DNA from: Maricaulis maris
GTDB taxonomy: Bacteria; Pseudomonadota; Alphaproteobacteria; Caulobacterales; Maricaulaceae
NCBI RefSeq assembly: GCF_003634045.1
Contig: NZ_RBIM01000001.1
Coordinates: 372,001-436,000 of the forward strand
DNA length: 64,000 bases
Direction of reading: 5' to 3'
In this document: positions 9,293-21,311 of the stretch, one piece after another
Position numbering within the stretch: position 1 is the stretch's first letter
How the letters are laid out: the number at the start of each line of letters is the position of its first letter
Notes under the pieces: model-generated
Database searches by the model: none
What the model was told of the DNA's origin: nothing
What the model saw: the letters and a program-made list of their open reading frames with translations, nothing else
Program-made: the position numbers and the translations under genes

Positions 9293-9407
9293 GGGCGACT
9301 CCAACTCGTGGTGTTCCATTCCGCAACGATCTGCATCGTCATGCCGGAGGGCTGCAGTATCGGGGCCAATCAGTTGGGCGGCCCGGCGCACGTGGAAAGC
9401 GGTAACG

Positions 9408-9421
9408 CCTCACTTGTGAGG
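9408..9421. promoter_or_regulatory. Short palindrome upstream of purA
   Basis: The perfect palindrome CCTCACTTGTGAGG lies in the 259-base divergent region between the FemAB-like gene and purA, about 130 bases before the purA start. It could be an operator half-site pair or chance. No other copy was noticed. Confidence 0.25.
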
Positions 9422-9551
9422 ATGGCGGTTCTGTTTTAAGGCTCGCCCGACGCGGCCCGCTCTGGCTTTGATCCGTCGGCGGACGTCTTCCGCGGCAGTT
9501 GCGGACAGATCGACCGGCCGCGGTCACGACATGACAGAAGCGGAGATCTTC

Positions 9552-10841
9552 ATGGCCAATGTTACCGTGGTGGGTGCCCAGTGGGGCGATGAGGGCAAGG
9601 GCAAGCTGGTCGACTGGCTGTCGCACCGCGCCGATGTGGTGGCCCGTTTCCAGGGCGGTCACAATGCCGGTCACACCCTCGTTGTTGGCGAGAATGTCTA
9701 CAAGCTCTCTTTGCTGCCCTCCGGTGTCGTGCGCGGCAAGCTGTCGGTGATCGGCAATGGCGTGGTCGTCGATCCCTGGGCCTTTGTCGCCGAGGTTGAT
9801 CGCATCGCCGAGCAAGGCGTGAACATCACCCCGGACGTGGTCAAGATTTCCGAGACCGCGACCCTGATCCTGCCGATCCACCGCGAACTCGATGCCCTGC
9901 GTGAAAACCGCGATGATGGCGAGCCGATCGGCACGACGCGCCGCGGCATAGGCCCGGCCTATGAGGACAAGGTCGGCCGCCGCGCCGTGCGGGTCATCGA
10001 CCTCGCCGATCCGGCAGCGCTGAAGGCGCGGGTCAAGGATATCCTGCATCACCACAACGCCTTGCGCCGTGGCCTGGGTCATGAGGAATACAGTGCCGAC
10101 CAGCTGGTCGCCGAGCTGACCGAGATCGCGCCGAAAATCCTGCCCTATGCGGCGCCGGTCTGGCGGGTGCTGAAAGACGCCATCAAGTCGGACCAGAAAG
10201 TTCTGTTCGAAGGGGCGCAGGGCGCCCTGCTGGACGTTGATCACGGCACCTATCCCTTCGTCACCTCCTCCAACACCGTCTCCGGTCAGGCCTCCGCCGG
10301 CACCGGCGTCGGGCCGCGCGATGTCGGTTATGTGCTGGGCATTGCCAAGGCCTATATGACCCGCGTTGGCGAGGGGCCGTTCCCGACCGAATTGTTTGAT
10401 GCCGATGGCCAGTCACTAGGCGAGCGTGGCCATGAATTCGGGGTCGTCACCGGACGCAAGCGTCGCTGTGGCTGGTTCGATGCGGTCATCACCCGCCAGA
10501 CCCTGCAGGTCGGCGGCGTGCACGGCGTCGCCCTGACCAAGCTGGACGTGCTCGACGGTTTCAAGACCATCAAGGTCTGCGTCGCCTATGAGCTCAATGG
10601 CGAGCGTCTCGACCATCTGCCCGCCGGCAAGGAAGCCCAGGCCGGTGTGACGCCGGTCTATGAAGAACTGCAGGGTTGGGAAGGTTCCACCGCCGGGGCC
10701 CGCTCCTGGGCCGATCTGCCGGCCGAGGCGGTCAAATATGTCCGCCGCCTGGAAGAGCTGATCGAATGCCCGATCGCCCTGGTCTCGACCTCGCCGGAAC
10801 GCGAAGACGTGATCCTGATGCAGGATCCCTTTCGGAGCTAG
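9552..10841 (+). CDS. purA: Adenylosuccinate synthetase
   Basis: PurA joins IMP and aspartate using GTP, the first committed step of AMP synthesis. The product is 429 residues, the usual length. The N-terminal [17 protein letters not shown] (8-24) holds the catalytic aspartate and P-loop, and [20 protein letters not shown] and [14 protein letters not shown] are the other signatures. ATG 9552 has GGAG at about six bases; ATG 9531 in the same frame would add seven residues without a good site. It ends in CTAG shared with the convergent acyltransferase gene. Confidence 0.97.
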   Translation: MANVTVVGAQWGDEGKGKLVDWLSHRADVVARFQGGHNAGHTLVVGENVYKLSLLPSGVVRGKLSVIGNGVVVDPWAFVAEVDRIAEQGVNITPDVVKISETATLILPIHRELDALRENRDDGEPIGTTRRGIGPAYEDKVGRRAVRVIDLADPAALKARVKDILHHHNALRRGLGHEEYSADQLVAELTEIAPKILPYAAPVWRVLKDAIKSDQKVLFEGAQGALLDVDHGTYPFVTSSNTVSGQASAGTGVGPRDVGYVLGIAKAYMTRVGEGPFPTELFDADGQSLGERGHEFGVVTGRKRRCGWFDAVITRQTLQVGGVHGVALTKLDVLDGFKTIKVCVAYELNGERLDHLPAGKEAQAGVTPVYEELQGWEGSTAGARSWADLPAEAVKYVRRLEELIECPIALVSTSPEREDVILMQDPFRS

Positions 10842-11941
10842 GCAGCGGCGGTTTCGGCAGCGGTGGCAGGCGCCGCCCGTCGGCTCAACCGGGCGCGCAG
10901 CGCCAGCGCCGGTTTCTCGACGATCACCCGCAATCCCCAGCCAGCGAGCACGGCCAGCGGCAGCATGACCAGGGCGAGCATTGTGGTGCTCAGGCCGGGC
11001 AGCAGGGCGAAGGCCATCATGCCGATCGGCCAGTGCAGGATATAGATGCCGTAGGACACGTCCTCGACATTGCGGACGCGCTCTCCGGTCTGACCGGGAA
11101 TGCGGGCATAGCCGAGCAGGAGATAGCTGGCGGCGAGCGCGATGTCGAGCATCATCCAGCCGATCGGCAGGTGCTGGGTTACAAGCGCGGCCAGTATGGC
11201 AAGGCCGGCAAAGGCCGGGGTCAGGCGCAGAAATTTGCGGCCGGCATGAAAGGCGGCGCCGATCATGAAGGCCGGCGCAAAGCGGGCCAGCGTGCCGATC
11301 GTCTCCTCGCCGATGCCGCGATAGCCGAAGGTCTCGACCAGCATGCCGAAAACGAGGGTGAGGGCAGTCCAGACAAGGACCTGGGCATTTTTGCGATAGA
11401 GGCCGAACACCATCAGTACGCCGACACCGAGATAGGCCATCAGCTCATAGCGGATGGTCCAGAGCGGGCCATTCATGTTTTCGCCCATGGGCGAGGCTTC
11501 GAAGACGCCGGGCAGGCCGGCCATCGGATCGACTTGGCTGATCAGTTTGAGCGGGAAGAGCAATGTCTGCGACTGGCTCCAGTATTCGCCGGCCGGCAAG
11601 CTGGTGAAGAGCGGACCGACGACAAGCCAGAGCAGCAGCACCGTGGCGATCAGGCCGGGAAAGATGCGGAAGAAGCGGGCGCCGACATAACGCGCGATAT
11701 CGCGTGATTTCATGGCGCTGGCGGTGATCATGTAACCGGACAGGATGAAAAACCCGTCGAGTGCACACTGGACGATGAAGTCGACCGAGGTGGCCCAGAC
11801 GCCGACATAGGGCAGGCCGAGCGGGATCATCAGGGCGTGGCCGTACAGGACAATCAGCGCGAACAATATCCGCATTGCCGTGAAGTTGTTGGCCTTTTCG
11901 TCGAGACGGCCGTGACCGTCGCGAAACAGGAAATGTCGCAT
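10838..11941 (-). CDS. OafA/YrhL-type membrane acyltransferase
   Basis: A 367-residue polytopic membrane protein of the acyltransferase-3 family, which O-acylates surface sugars using acyl-CoA. The family signature near the N-terminus is visible as [21 protein letters not shown] with the catalytic histidine in LYGHA, followed by [12 protein letters not shown]. About ten hydrophobic segments follow, and the C-terminus ends in an Ala-rich tail. ATG 11941 has AAGGA seven bases upstream; an ATG ten codons earlier (11971) lacks one. The region between this gene and the next is AT-rich, fitting divergent promoters. Confidence 0.88.
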   Translation of the reverse strand: MRHFLFRDGHGRLDEKANNFTAMRILFALIVLYGHALMIPLGLPYVGVWATSVDFIVQCALDGFFILSGYMITASAMKSRDIARYVGARFFRIFPGLIATVLLLWLVVGPLFTSLPAGEYWSQSQTLLFPLKLISQVDPMAGLPGVFEASPMGENMNGPLWTIRYELMAYLGVGVLMVFGLYRKNAQVLVWTALTLVFGMLVETFGYRGIGEETIGTLARFAPAFMIGAAFHAGRKFLRLTPAFAGLAILAALVTQHLPIGWMMLDIALAASYLLLGYARIPGQTGERVRNVEDVSYGIYILHWPIGMMAFALLPGLSTTMLALVMLPLAVLAGWGLRVIVEKPALALRARLSRRAAPATAAETAAA

Positions 11942-12111
11942 GCCCGTATCCTTGTTCTGGGACAGGTCCATGCAAAATCCGATCCGCGCATGGCGATCCG
12001 GGTTCTTAAGGTTAATATATTGAAATTATTGAAATATTGGGCGTCGTAATTGGCGCGAAGTTAAAAGGCCGGGCACCACATTCCTGCCAGATTTCAATTT
12101 GGGAGGGAAAA

Positions 12112-12645
12112 ATGGTCCGAAATCGGACAATTCTGGTGTGGACGGTGGCGCTGGGCTGGGGCCTGGGCGCGGCGCTGATCGGGATGAGTGACGCAGCGGC
12201 GCAATCGACCCGGTCTGCGGACTGTCAGCGCTATGGTCAGCATCGCGACACTTATCTGCTGGGCGTCAGCGCCGGCATGGAAGAACAGCTCGAGGCGATG
12301 GCGAGGCAACGCCAGGTGCCGGTGCAGGCTGCGGCCTTTTATTGGGGCGGTGCGCTGATGCAGGCCGGCGATACCCGAACGCTGGCCCAGTTGACGCTGG
12401 CCACCGCCGGTTGGCCGGGGCAGGGCGCCCGGGCGGAACGCGCGATGGCGCGAATTTCCGACGAGCATCAGGGCGATCTGGCGGCCTTGCTGGCCGGGCT
12501 GATGCTGTCGGACGGCCGCGGCACGGATGATCCTTACCGCGCCCGAGCCTATCTCACCGATGCCAGTCGGCGCGGCAATACAGACGCGACAGCCTTCCTG
12601 GGCCTGTACGAGGCGTGCCATTCGCGGCGGGTGGCCCTGAACTAG
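12112..12645 (+). CDS. Exported Sel1-like repeat protein
   Basis: A 177-residue protein; ATG 12112 follows GGGAGGGAAAA, an excellent ribosome-binding site. A signal peptide (MVRNRTILVWTVALGWGLGAALIG...AAAQS) is followed by an all-helical domain ending in TDDPYRARAYLTDASRRGNTDA, which is a Sel1-type helical repeat. Such repeats mediate protein contacts in the periplasm. Upstream is a notably AT-rich stretch (12005-12060) that probably carries the promoter. Function unknown. Confidence 0.7.
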   Translation: MVRNRTILVWTVALGWGLGAALIGMSDAAAQSTRSADCQRYGQHRDTYLLGVSAGMEEQLEAMARQRQVPVQAAAFYWGGALMQAGDTRTLAQLTLATAGWPGQGARAERAMARISDEHQGDLAALLAGLMLSDGRGTDDPYRARAYLTDASRRGNTDATAFLGLYEACHSRRVALN

Positions 12646-12734
12646 CGCGAAAGCCGACCTTACAGCGACGTCATCATCCAATCACATCGCCGCGTGCATC
12701 CATGCACTAACCCTCGGTAGCCTGGGTGACGGGA

Positions 12735-13517
12735 ATGATGATGAAACGGCAGAAAATCTTGGCAACAGCGCCCGGTCTCGACATCCAGCTTACCTGGTAC
12801 CAGCCGGGCCAGTCGATGGCCGATCATGTCCATGCGGACCATCAGGTGTCATGGCTGATCAGCGGTGACATGCGCGAGACCAGCGCCGGGCGCGAGCACG
12901 ACCTGCTACGCGTCAGCCGCGGCGTCAAACCCGCCGGTTGCCGCCATGCCAATCTCTACGGGCCCGACGGAGCCCTGGTCCTGGCGCTCAACCTTCAGCC
13001 CGGATCGCCTTTCTGTGCCGACTTGCCGGGGCTCGACGACTGGGTGTGGGCGGCGTCCGGCGAGGACATGCCGGGAGAGATCATCCGGATTGCGCTGGCC
13101 CTGTCCGACGGTCGGCTGTCTGCGGGGCTGGCCTTGCCGGACCTTGCGGCTCGTATCACGGCGCCGCCCCGGACCACGCCGTGCCGGTCGGCCCAGGCGC
13201 CGGACCCCTGGTTGGCTCGGGTGCGGGAACAATTGCGCGACGCGGCCGACGATCCGGACCTGGCGCAGCTGGCCGAGAATGCCGGCGTCCACCGGGTCCA
13301 TCTGTCGCGCAGTTTTGCCCGGCATTACGGCATGCCGCCCAGCCTGTACCGCCTGCATTGCAAGCTGGGACGGGGGATATCCGGATTGATGCAGGGCGAC
13401 AGTCCGGTCCAGGCGGCCCAGGCTGGCGGATTTGCCGACCAACCGCATTTTACGCGGGCTGCCCGGCGCCAGACCGGGCTCACCCCGCACCGGATCCGGA
13501 CTCTCATGGCCGCATGA
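12735..13517 (+). CDS. AraC-family transcriptional regulator
   Basis: A 260-residue regulator. The N-terminal 150 residues form a cupin-like sensor region (MADHVHADHQVSWLISGDMRE shows the cupin histidine pattern). The C-terminal 100 residues hold two helix-turn-helix motifs: DLAQLAENAGVHRVHLSRSF and the second around VQAAQAGGFADQPHFTRAARRQTGLTP, which is the AraC signature. The start is uncertain among three consecutive ATGs at 12735, 12738 and 12741 and a GTG at 12726. A target is not evident; the serine hydrolase gene follows in the same direction after about 115 bases. Confidence 0.88.
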   Translation: MMMKRQKILATAPGLDIQLTWYQPGQSMADHVHADHQVSWLISGDMRETSAGREHDLLRVSRGVKPAGCRHANLYGPDGALVLALNLQPGSPFCADLPGLDDWVWAASGEDMPGEIIRIALALSDGRLSAGLALPDLAARITAPPRTTPCRSAQAPDPWLARVREQLRDAADDPDLAQLAENAGVHRVHLSRSFARHYGMPPSLYRLHCKLGRGISGLMQGDSPVQAAQAGGFADQPHFTRAARRQTGLTPHRIRTLMAA

Positions 13518-13634
13518 TCCGGTCACACAATACGCCCGGCGGTCGGTTACATGCGTTCAAGACCGCAGCGGTCCCGGTCCCTAACCTGCTCGCGAAACCC
13601 GGTCACCTTGCGTGGCCCTGACAGGAGAGATTGC

Positions 13635-15167
13635 ATGTTGAAAGCCCTGTGCCTTGCCACGGTCGCCGCGTTGGCGACCACCGTCGGCGCCTCTGCGGAA
13701 ACGCCGGAAGGGGCGGTCGCCAGTCTGGATGAATTCCTCGATCAATTCCCCGATCTCGGACCGGGCTATGCTGTCGTGGTGGTGACCGCGGATGATGTCC
13801 TGATGCGTCGGGTGCAAGGCGTGCGGCGGGCTTCGACCGGGGCGCCGATGACGACCGACACGCCAATCTATATCGCCTCCCAGACCAAGGCCTATATGGG
13901 CCTCCTGGCGGCGCGCCTCGATGCCGAAGGTATTTTGCCGCTGGACAGCCATCTGACGGATTACTGGCCGGATCTGCAATTGCCCGATGGGATGGACGCG
14001 TCGCAATGGACGCTGCGCGATCTCATCACCCACCAGGTGCCGATCGAAAACGGCTTCATCACCACGATCGAGGCTTATGTCGGCTATCTCGACCCGGCCG
14101 ACTATCCGCGTCTGATCGCGGAACATTCCGAGGCCCGCGAGACCGGCTTCCAGTACAGCAATCTCGGCTACAACATCTACGGCGCCATCCTTGCGACCGC
14201 GACCGGCCGCTCGTGGCAGGACTGGCTCGACCTCTATGTGATCGACCCGCTGGGGATGGACCACACATCGGCCCGTACCTCGGATTTTGCGCTGGATGAC
14301 CTGTCCTGGTCGCACTACTGGATGGGCGAGCAGGATGGCTGGTACGATATCCGCCCCAAGACCGACGGAATGATGCAGTCCGCCGGCGGGCTGGTGACGT
14401 CGGTCGATGACATGGCCGCTTGGTTGCAGCTTCAACTGCGCGGCGAGGGGCCGGAAGGATCCGGCATCACCGCAGAGATGGTGAGCGCCGCCCAGACCGG
14501 TTATGTCGCCACCCATTCTGAAGACCGGCGCAACGCCGCCGAGCTTCCCTGTTCGCAATACTCGCTGGGCTGGAATATCTGCGATTTTGAGGGCCATGAC
14601 TTCTACGTCCATGGTGGCGGATACACCGGCATGCGCACGCAGATGGCCTTCTCGCCGGACCTCGGTGTCGGCGTTGCGGCCTTCTCCAATTCCGACAACA
14701 TGACCGGCTGGCTGACCAGCCGCACGATCAACATGTATTTCCAGTTCCTCACCGAGCACGAGACGGCGGCGCGCATGCGTCAGATCCGGATCGAGCAATA
14801 TCCCGAGCGCATCCAGCGCTATCTCGATTACCGCACCGGCAATCTGGCCGAAGTCCGGGCGGAAGAGCGTTGGGGCGGGTGGACGTGGTCTCCGGATGCC
14901 GAAACGCTTGTGGCCTATACCGGCACCTGGTCGACGGGCGAGCCCTATCTCGATCTCGATATACGGATCGACGGTGATCAGCTGGTGGTGCACTGGGGCG
15001 ATCGCCGTGAAGAGCTTGAACCGGCCAGGCCGGACCGTTTCGCAGCCCTGTCGGATCCGTTTGACGAGTTTGACCAGTTTGACTTCGAACGCGATGAGAC
15101 AGGTGCACTGGCACGACTTGTTTGGGGCGACGACACCTATACCCGCATCGATCAATCCGGGCAGTAG
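13635..15167 (+). CDS. Secreted class C beta-lactamase-family serine hydrolase
   Basis: A 510-residue exported protein (signal peptide MLKALCLATVAALATTVGASA; ATG preceded by AGGAGAG). The serine hydrolase motifs are in order: S82-Q-T-K85 with the nucleophile serine, Y174-S-N176, and HGG in FYVHGGGYTGM near residue 335. A C-terminal beta-rich region of about 110 residues follows. Related proteins include D-aminopeptidases, esterases and penicillin-binding protein relatives, so antibiotic hydrolysis should not be assumed. Its 3' end overlaps the convergent neighbour by 16 bases. Confidence 0.9.
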   Translation: MLKALCLATVAALATTVGASAETPEGAVASLDEFLDQFPDLGPGYAVVVVTADDVLMRRVQGVRRASTGAPMTTDTPIYIASQTKAYMGLLAARLDAEGILPLDSHLTDYWPDLQLPDGMDASQWTLRDLITHQVPIENGFITTIEAYVGYLDPADYPRLIAEHSEARETGFQYSNLGYNIYGAILATATGRSWQDWLDLYVIDPLGMDHTSARTSDFALDDLSWSHYWMGEQDGWYDIRPKTDGMMQSAGGLVTSVDDMAAWLQLQLRGEGPEGSGITAEMVSAAQTGYVATHSEDRRNAAELPCSQYSLGWNICDFEGHDFYVHGGGYTGMRTQMAFSPDLGVGVAAFSNSDNMTGWLTSRTINMYFQFLTEHETAARMRQIRIEQYPERIQRYLDYRTGNLAEVRAEERWGGWTWSPDAETLVAYTGTWSTGEPYLDLDIRIDGDQLVVHWGDRREELEPARPDRFAALSDPFDEFDQFDFERDETGALARLVWGDDTYTRIDQSGQ

Positions 15168-15661
15168 CTGAAGGGCCGCAGTGCCCGCCCGTCCGCGTCG
15201 GCGCCGGCTTCGGCAAAGACGCGGACCTCGCCCGGCCGTCCATTGCCACGACGACCGGCCGGGTCGTAACGCCCGGTGACAAGGCGCAGATCGCCGCCTT
15301 GCCCGGCGGCCAGCTCGACCACCAGCTCTCCGGTCAATTGCGAGTCGAGGACGCCATCTCGCTCGACCCCGACGGTGAAGGCCGTGCCGCCGCCAAACAG
15401 CCAAGGGTTGGACGAGGCCCGCAGGATGAAGCGGCCGGAAACGTCGCTGATCCGGATACCCAGATTGCCGACATTGCGTGAGCGCGCATGCGGGGGTTCG
15501 CCGTTCGGCGCCAGATGCAGGTCGAACCGGTTGGCGTCGTCGTCAAGGCAGGCGGGTGAGCCATCGGCGGTGCGCTCGACATAGAGGCCGGGCCGCGGGC
15601 CGCTCGCAGTCTCCGGCGCGGCGGCGACCAGTGCCAGTGTGAACAAGGTCGGTGCAATCAT
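15152..15661 (-). CDS. Exported protein of unknown function
   Basis: A 169-residue protein beginning MIAPTLFTLALVAAAPE, a signal peptide. GGAGGAG six bases before ATG 15661 fixes the start; in-frame ATGs further upstream lack such a site. The mature part is beta-rich with three cysteines (CLDDDAN, and YCPD at the extreme C-terminus) and no recognised family. It overlaps the convergent serine hydrolase gene. Confidence 0.65.
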   Translation of the reverse strand: MIAPTLFTLALVAAAPETASGPRPGLYVERTADGSPACLDDDANRFDLHLAPNGEPPHARSRNVGNLGIRISDVSGRFILRASSNPWLFGGGTAFTVGVERDGVLDSQLTGELVVELAAGQGGDLRLVTGRYDPAGRRGNGRPGEVRVFAEAGADADGRALRPFSYCPD

Positions 15662-15769
15662 GACGGTCTCCTCCATGACGCACTCAAGACAATCGCATTT
15701 GAACCGCAGCTGAACAGGGCCGCTGACGCGCTCCGCTTGCCAAATCACCGCGTCCCGTCCACCCTGCGC

Positions 15770-15863
15770 GCATGAGTTCCAAGGGGTGCCCGCGCATGTT
15801 GCGTCCGGGCTGAGACTTCACCCTTAGGACCGGATCCGGGTCATGCCGGCGTCGGGATGGAGC
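15770..15863 (+). promoter_or_regulatory. TPP riboswitch (THI element)
   Basis: All conserved blocks of the thiamine pyrophosphate aptamer are present in order: AGGGGTGCC (15782-15790), GGCTGAGA (15808-15815), ACCCTTAGGACC (15820-15831), GGATCCGGGTCATGCCGG and CGTCGGGA (to 15857). P1 can form between GUUCCA (15776-15781) and UGGAGC (15858-15863). The 3' strand of P1 contains GGAG (15859-15862), which sits six bases before ATG 15869, so ligand binding should block ribosome access. It leads the four-gene operon ending in thiC. Confidence 0.93.
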
Positions 15864-15868
15864 GGGGA

Positions 15869-16234
15869 ATGGACGTCGAAAGCTTCAATACGTTTTGCGG
15901 ATCACTGCCTCACACCACGCATGTGGTGCAATGGGGCGGCGCCGAAGTGTGGAAGGTGGGCGGCAAGATTTTCGCCGTCGGCGGCTGGAACAAGAATAGC
16001 GACAGCTTCGCCGCCAGTTTCAAATGCTCGGCCATGACGTTCGAGATGTACAAGGACGAGCCGGGCGTGCGCCCCGCCCCCTATCTCGCCTCGCGCGGCA
16101 TGTTGTGGCTGCAATGCTATGACGACAGCACGCTCGACGACGCGGCGCTGGAAGCCTATCTCGCCGAAAGCCATCGGCTGGTGGCCTCCGGTCTGACCAA
16201 GAAACTGCAACGCGAACTGGGGTTTATCGAATGA
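15869..16234 (+). CDS. MmcQ/YjbR-family protein, first gene of the TPP-controlled operon
   Basis: A 121-residue cytoplasmic protein of the MmcQ/YjbR (DUF419) fold: an N-terminal helix, then VVQWGGAEVWKVGGKIFAVGG, a loop with PAPYLASRGMLWLQ, and a C-terminal helix LVASGLTKKLQREL. These proteins have a CyaY-like alpha/beta fold and no fixed biochemical role; some bind DNA. ATG 15869 is chosen because GGAG in the riboswitch P1 stem is at ideal spacing; ATG 15857 lies inside P1. The stop overlaps the next ATG by four bases, so translation of all downstream genes is coupled to this one. Confidence 0.85.
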   Translation: MDVESFNTFCGSLPHTTHVVQWGGAEVWKVGGKIFAVGGWNKNSDSFAASFKCSAMTFEMYKDEPGVRPAPYLASRGMLWLQCYDDSTLDDAALEAYLAESHRLVASGLTKKLQRELGFIE

Positions 16235-17068
16235 AGACCAAACGCCTTCAAATGGCAGCCACCGGTCTCGCGCTCGCCCTGGCTGCGGCCATGCCCGTCT
16301 TCGCCCACCCGTCCGAGGATGACCCGGCGACCGCGCATTTCCTCGCCAATGAAGCGATCCTGGTCACCGCCGGCGAGACGCGCATCCTGTTCGACCCGCT
16401 GTTCAGCGTCTCCTATGGCTATCCGCTGGTAGCGCCCGATGTGCGCGCCGCGATCATGGCCGGCACGCCGCCCTTTGACGGGGTCGATGCGGTCTTTGTC
16501 AGCCATGTCCATGGCGATCATTTCGACGCGGAAGCCGTCAATGCCTATCTCGCCGCCCATCCCGATGTGATCCTCGTCGGCCCCTGGCAGGCCCGGCTCG
16601 ACATGCAGGCGGCGGACGGCTGGGACGCGGCCTTCGAGGCGCGCATCCATGCGCTGCCCTTCATCGCCAGCCCGCAGGACCTCGTCCTCGCTGCCGACGG
16701 TGTCGAAGACGCCATCCGCGTCGAGACCGTGCACATCCCCCATGCCGGCGGAGCGGGCCGGGCGGGCATCCAGAACATGGCCCACCGCGTGACCCTCAAT
16801 GGCGAGGCGACCGTTATGCATATGGGCGATGCCACCACCGATAGCGCGATTTACGACACCCACAGCGACCACTTCGCCGCCCGCCGCAGCCAACACGCCT
16901 TTCCGCCCTACTGGCTGATCGGCGAGTGGGGCGGCGACACCACGCGCGACCGCCTCAATGCCGACCATGTCACCGGCATCCATCTGGGCAATGCCCATCC
17001 CGCCTGGATCGCGCAGAGCGATGAGGATTTCTTCACGCAGGCCGGTGAGGAGCGCGGGATACACCGTC

Positions 17069-17076
<8 letters not shown>
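16231..17076 (+). CDS. Exported metallo-beta-lactamase-fold hydrolase (UlaG-like)
   Basis: A 281-residue protein with a signal peptide (MKTKRLQMAATGLALALAAAMPVFA), unlike most UlaG-type enzymes, which are cytoplasmic. The metal-binding motif is SHVHGDHFD with H92, H94, D96 and H97; later ligands probably include HIPHAGG and VMHMGDATTD. The substrate is unknown. It is the second gene in the riboswitch operon and overlaps both neighbours, so its synthesis should fall when TPP is plentiful. A role in periplasmic breakdown of a thiamine precursor or analogue is a hypothesis only. Confidence 0.85.
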
Positions 17077-19542
<2,466 letters not shown>

Positions 19543-19599
19543 AGGGCTCAACGTGTGAACTGCGTTGAGCCACTAGAGTATCGCACTCAAGGCTGAAGC

Positions 19600-20355
19600 C
19601 TAAGCAGCTTCTAGGTTTCGGCTGGGCCGCACCCTCAGAAATACATACGGACGCGGGCGGTGGGGAGTACCATTCACCCTTAACAAAGAGGCTTCAACCA
19701 ACCTGTTTGATAACCAATAGAGAACGGACTTGGCTTGGAGGCGATTGATGTACCCTATGTTTTGCGAACCCACTGTTGCTTGAACCGCGTGATCGTCAAA
19801 GGGGTTCTCTACGTCGTGATCCAATATAACGCTCTTTCCTTTGAATCCTTCCGGAATATTGCTGATGTAGTGACGAGTTCCTGCAAGTTCCAATATCAAG
19901 TCGCAGGACGTCCATTCGGAGCACAAAGGGTCGACCATGGAAAAGCCGTCATTGGGCGAACGTAGCTCAGTAATGCTCATCAACTGAAACGGGGACAGCA
20001 CCTTACCGCTAGGGATGCAAAAGTTAGCCAGATATTTTTCGTAGTCGGAGCGCTTCGGGTCAGGAAGGCGCCGGAGGAATGCTTTGAGAACTTCTTCTCC
20101 ATCCCAGCTGCGCCCGGGAGAGAATCGGAATGCAGGGTAACCTACGAATCCTGAAGCGCTCAGCTGCGTAAGCGATCTCCCGCCGTTGCGATCTTGAAGC
20201 TCTTCTTCGCCAAAATAGCGGAATGTCGGCGACGGTCTATCAAGGTTGACCATTTCGCCTACCGCCCAACGCGTTCTATTTGGGAAGTTTAGCGGCGCTT
20301 CCCAAGCCAAAATTAGCTTTTCAGGCGTCTGAATCCGGTCCAGCAAGTAGGTCAC
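19600..20355 (-). CDS. HIRAN-domain protein paired with a HipA-like kinase
   Basis: A 251-residue protein. The C-terminal third has a clear HIRAN domain: LAGTRHYISNIPEGF..GKSVIL, then DVENPFDDHAVQATVG..NIGYINRLQAKSVLYWL, matching the pattern of a conserved DxxNPxDxxAV turn and GYIxxxxA helix that binds DNA 3' ends in eukaryotic HLTF. The N-terminal part (AWEAPLNFPNRTRWAVGEMV, FRYFGEEEL, LKAFLRRLPDPKRSDYEKYL) matches the region usually found before HIRAN in bacterial stand-alone members. GTG 20355 has AGGGG eight bases upstream; TTG 20361 is the alternative. It follows the kinase gene by a few bases. Base composition is lower in GC than its surroundings. Confidence 0.8.
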   Translation of the reverse strand: MTYLLDRIQTPEKLILAWEAPLNFPNRTRWAVGEMVNLDRPSPTFRYFGEEELQDRNGGRSLTQLSASGFVGYPAFRFSPGRSWDGEEVLKAFLRRLPDPKRSDYEKYLANFCIPSGKVLSPFQLMSITELRSPNDGFSMVDPLCSEWTSCDLILELAGTRHYISNIPEGFKGKSVILDHDVENPFDDHAVQATVGSQNIGYINRLQAKSVLYWLSNRLVEASLLRVNGTPHRPRPYVFLRVRPSRNLEAA

Positions 20356-20366
20356 AGACAATTCCC

Positions 20367-21311
20367 CTAAATCGCACGGAGCAGAGCAAGCTTGGCCTTG
20401 ATAATGGCAAGAATAAATTCCGCGCGGTAACCTGAGAACCTAGCCGGATGGGCAAACTCACTAGCCCAAGCCACGATTCCCTCAACTTCGGCCTCTTCCA
20501 ATTGAATCACACGCTGAAAGGTAGCGCCAGCCGTTTCGTAGACAGACAAATATTTCCGGCACAATTCAACGTGATGCGCTCCCGAGTGATCGCCTTCAAG
20601 CCAGCCGTAATGGTGCTTTCCACGGTTAACGAATCTGCGAATCGATTCTTCGGACAAGTGCTGCCTCAGGTCCGCGTCTCGAATTCTCCAACCCAAGCTG
20701 GACCCATTGTCGAAAGCCGGAGCGAGTTCGTAGCTCACTTCGCCCTGAGGTGAGTGATTGACTAAAAAGCCCCAGTTTTCTGAATGGCGGTCACTATTCG
20801 AAATGATTGCATCAAAGGCGATTGTTTCGGCCCACCATCTCCGCCAGTTGGGAATTCGATGGCTTCTAGTCAGGAGTAGGTTGGAGCGTAGACTTCCTCT
20901 TTGCAGGTCAATCTCTGAGTCAAAAGCTTGGAATCTATCGATCGCGTGCACAAATCTCCGAGGATTTTCTTCGTCTTGATACCCAAAGAAAAATTCTATC
21001 AAGACACCGATTTCATCGGTGCGGGAGTTTATTGCGATGAAAGCTGGCGGCACTGGGACTCCGCATAGTTTGCCCACTTCATACGCAATAGCTTCCGACC
21101 AAATCTGGGGGTTTTCGCCATCTACGTTGGGCTTTTTAAAAAGGTAGCGGTGGCCTCCAAGCAAGAACCCAAATGGAGGCGGACTAGGGCAAACTAGTAT
21201 GTCTTTCGCGCGCTTTCCAACTGGAGGGATCGGGAAGTCCTGGTCGGGCTCCCAGTCCGCAACATCCACTATTTCTGCTGCATGCTGGCGATTTCGTGGG
21301 CCAATTGGCAT
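20367..21311 (-). CDS. HipA-like protein kinase
   Basis: A 314-residue protein with the HipA/PI3K-like kinase layout. YLFKKPN (K59/K60) and SEAIAYEVGKLCGVPVPPA (E73) are the ATP-lysine and alpha-helix glutamate; DAIISNSDRHSENWGFLV (about 167-183) is the catalytic loop, with D174 and N179; LAPAFDNGSSLG (D201) is the metal-binding DFG equivalent. The N-terminal HipA domain is missing, so this is a short single-domain form. It is the first gene of a two-gene unit with the HIRAN protein. Codon and base usage are clearly AT-richer than in thiC. No HipB-type antitoxin is visible. A role in growth control or defence is inference. Confidence 0.82.
   Translation of the reverse strand: MPIGPRNRQHAAEIVDVADWEPDQDFPIPPVGKRAKDILVCPSPPPFGFLLGGHRYLFKKPNVDGENPQIWSEAIAYEVGKLCGVPVPPAFIAINSRTDEIGVLIEFFFGYQDEENPRRFVHAIDRFQAFDSEIDLQRGSLRSNLLLTRSHRIPNWRRWWAETIAFDAIISNSDRHSENWGFLVNHSPQGEVSYELAPAFDNGSSLGWRIRDADLRQHLSEESIRRFVNRGKHHYGWLEGDHSGAHHVELCRKYLSVYETAGATFQRVIQLEEAEVEGIVAWASEFAHPARFSGYRAEFILAIIKAKLALLRAI

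Noticed and set aside
13635-15167. Calling the serine hydrolase a beta-lactam resistance gene
   Set aside because: The S-x-x-K, Y-S-N and H-G-G motifs are shared by many peptidases and esterases; nothing shows antibiotic hydrolysis.
13581-15404. Long open frame of 607 codons opposite the serine hydrolase gene
   Set aside because: It is the antisense shadow of a GC-rich gene with full catalytic motifs on the + strand; no ribosome-binding site or family match.
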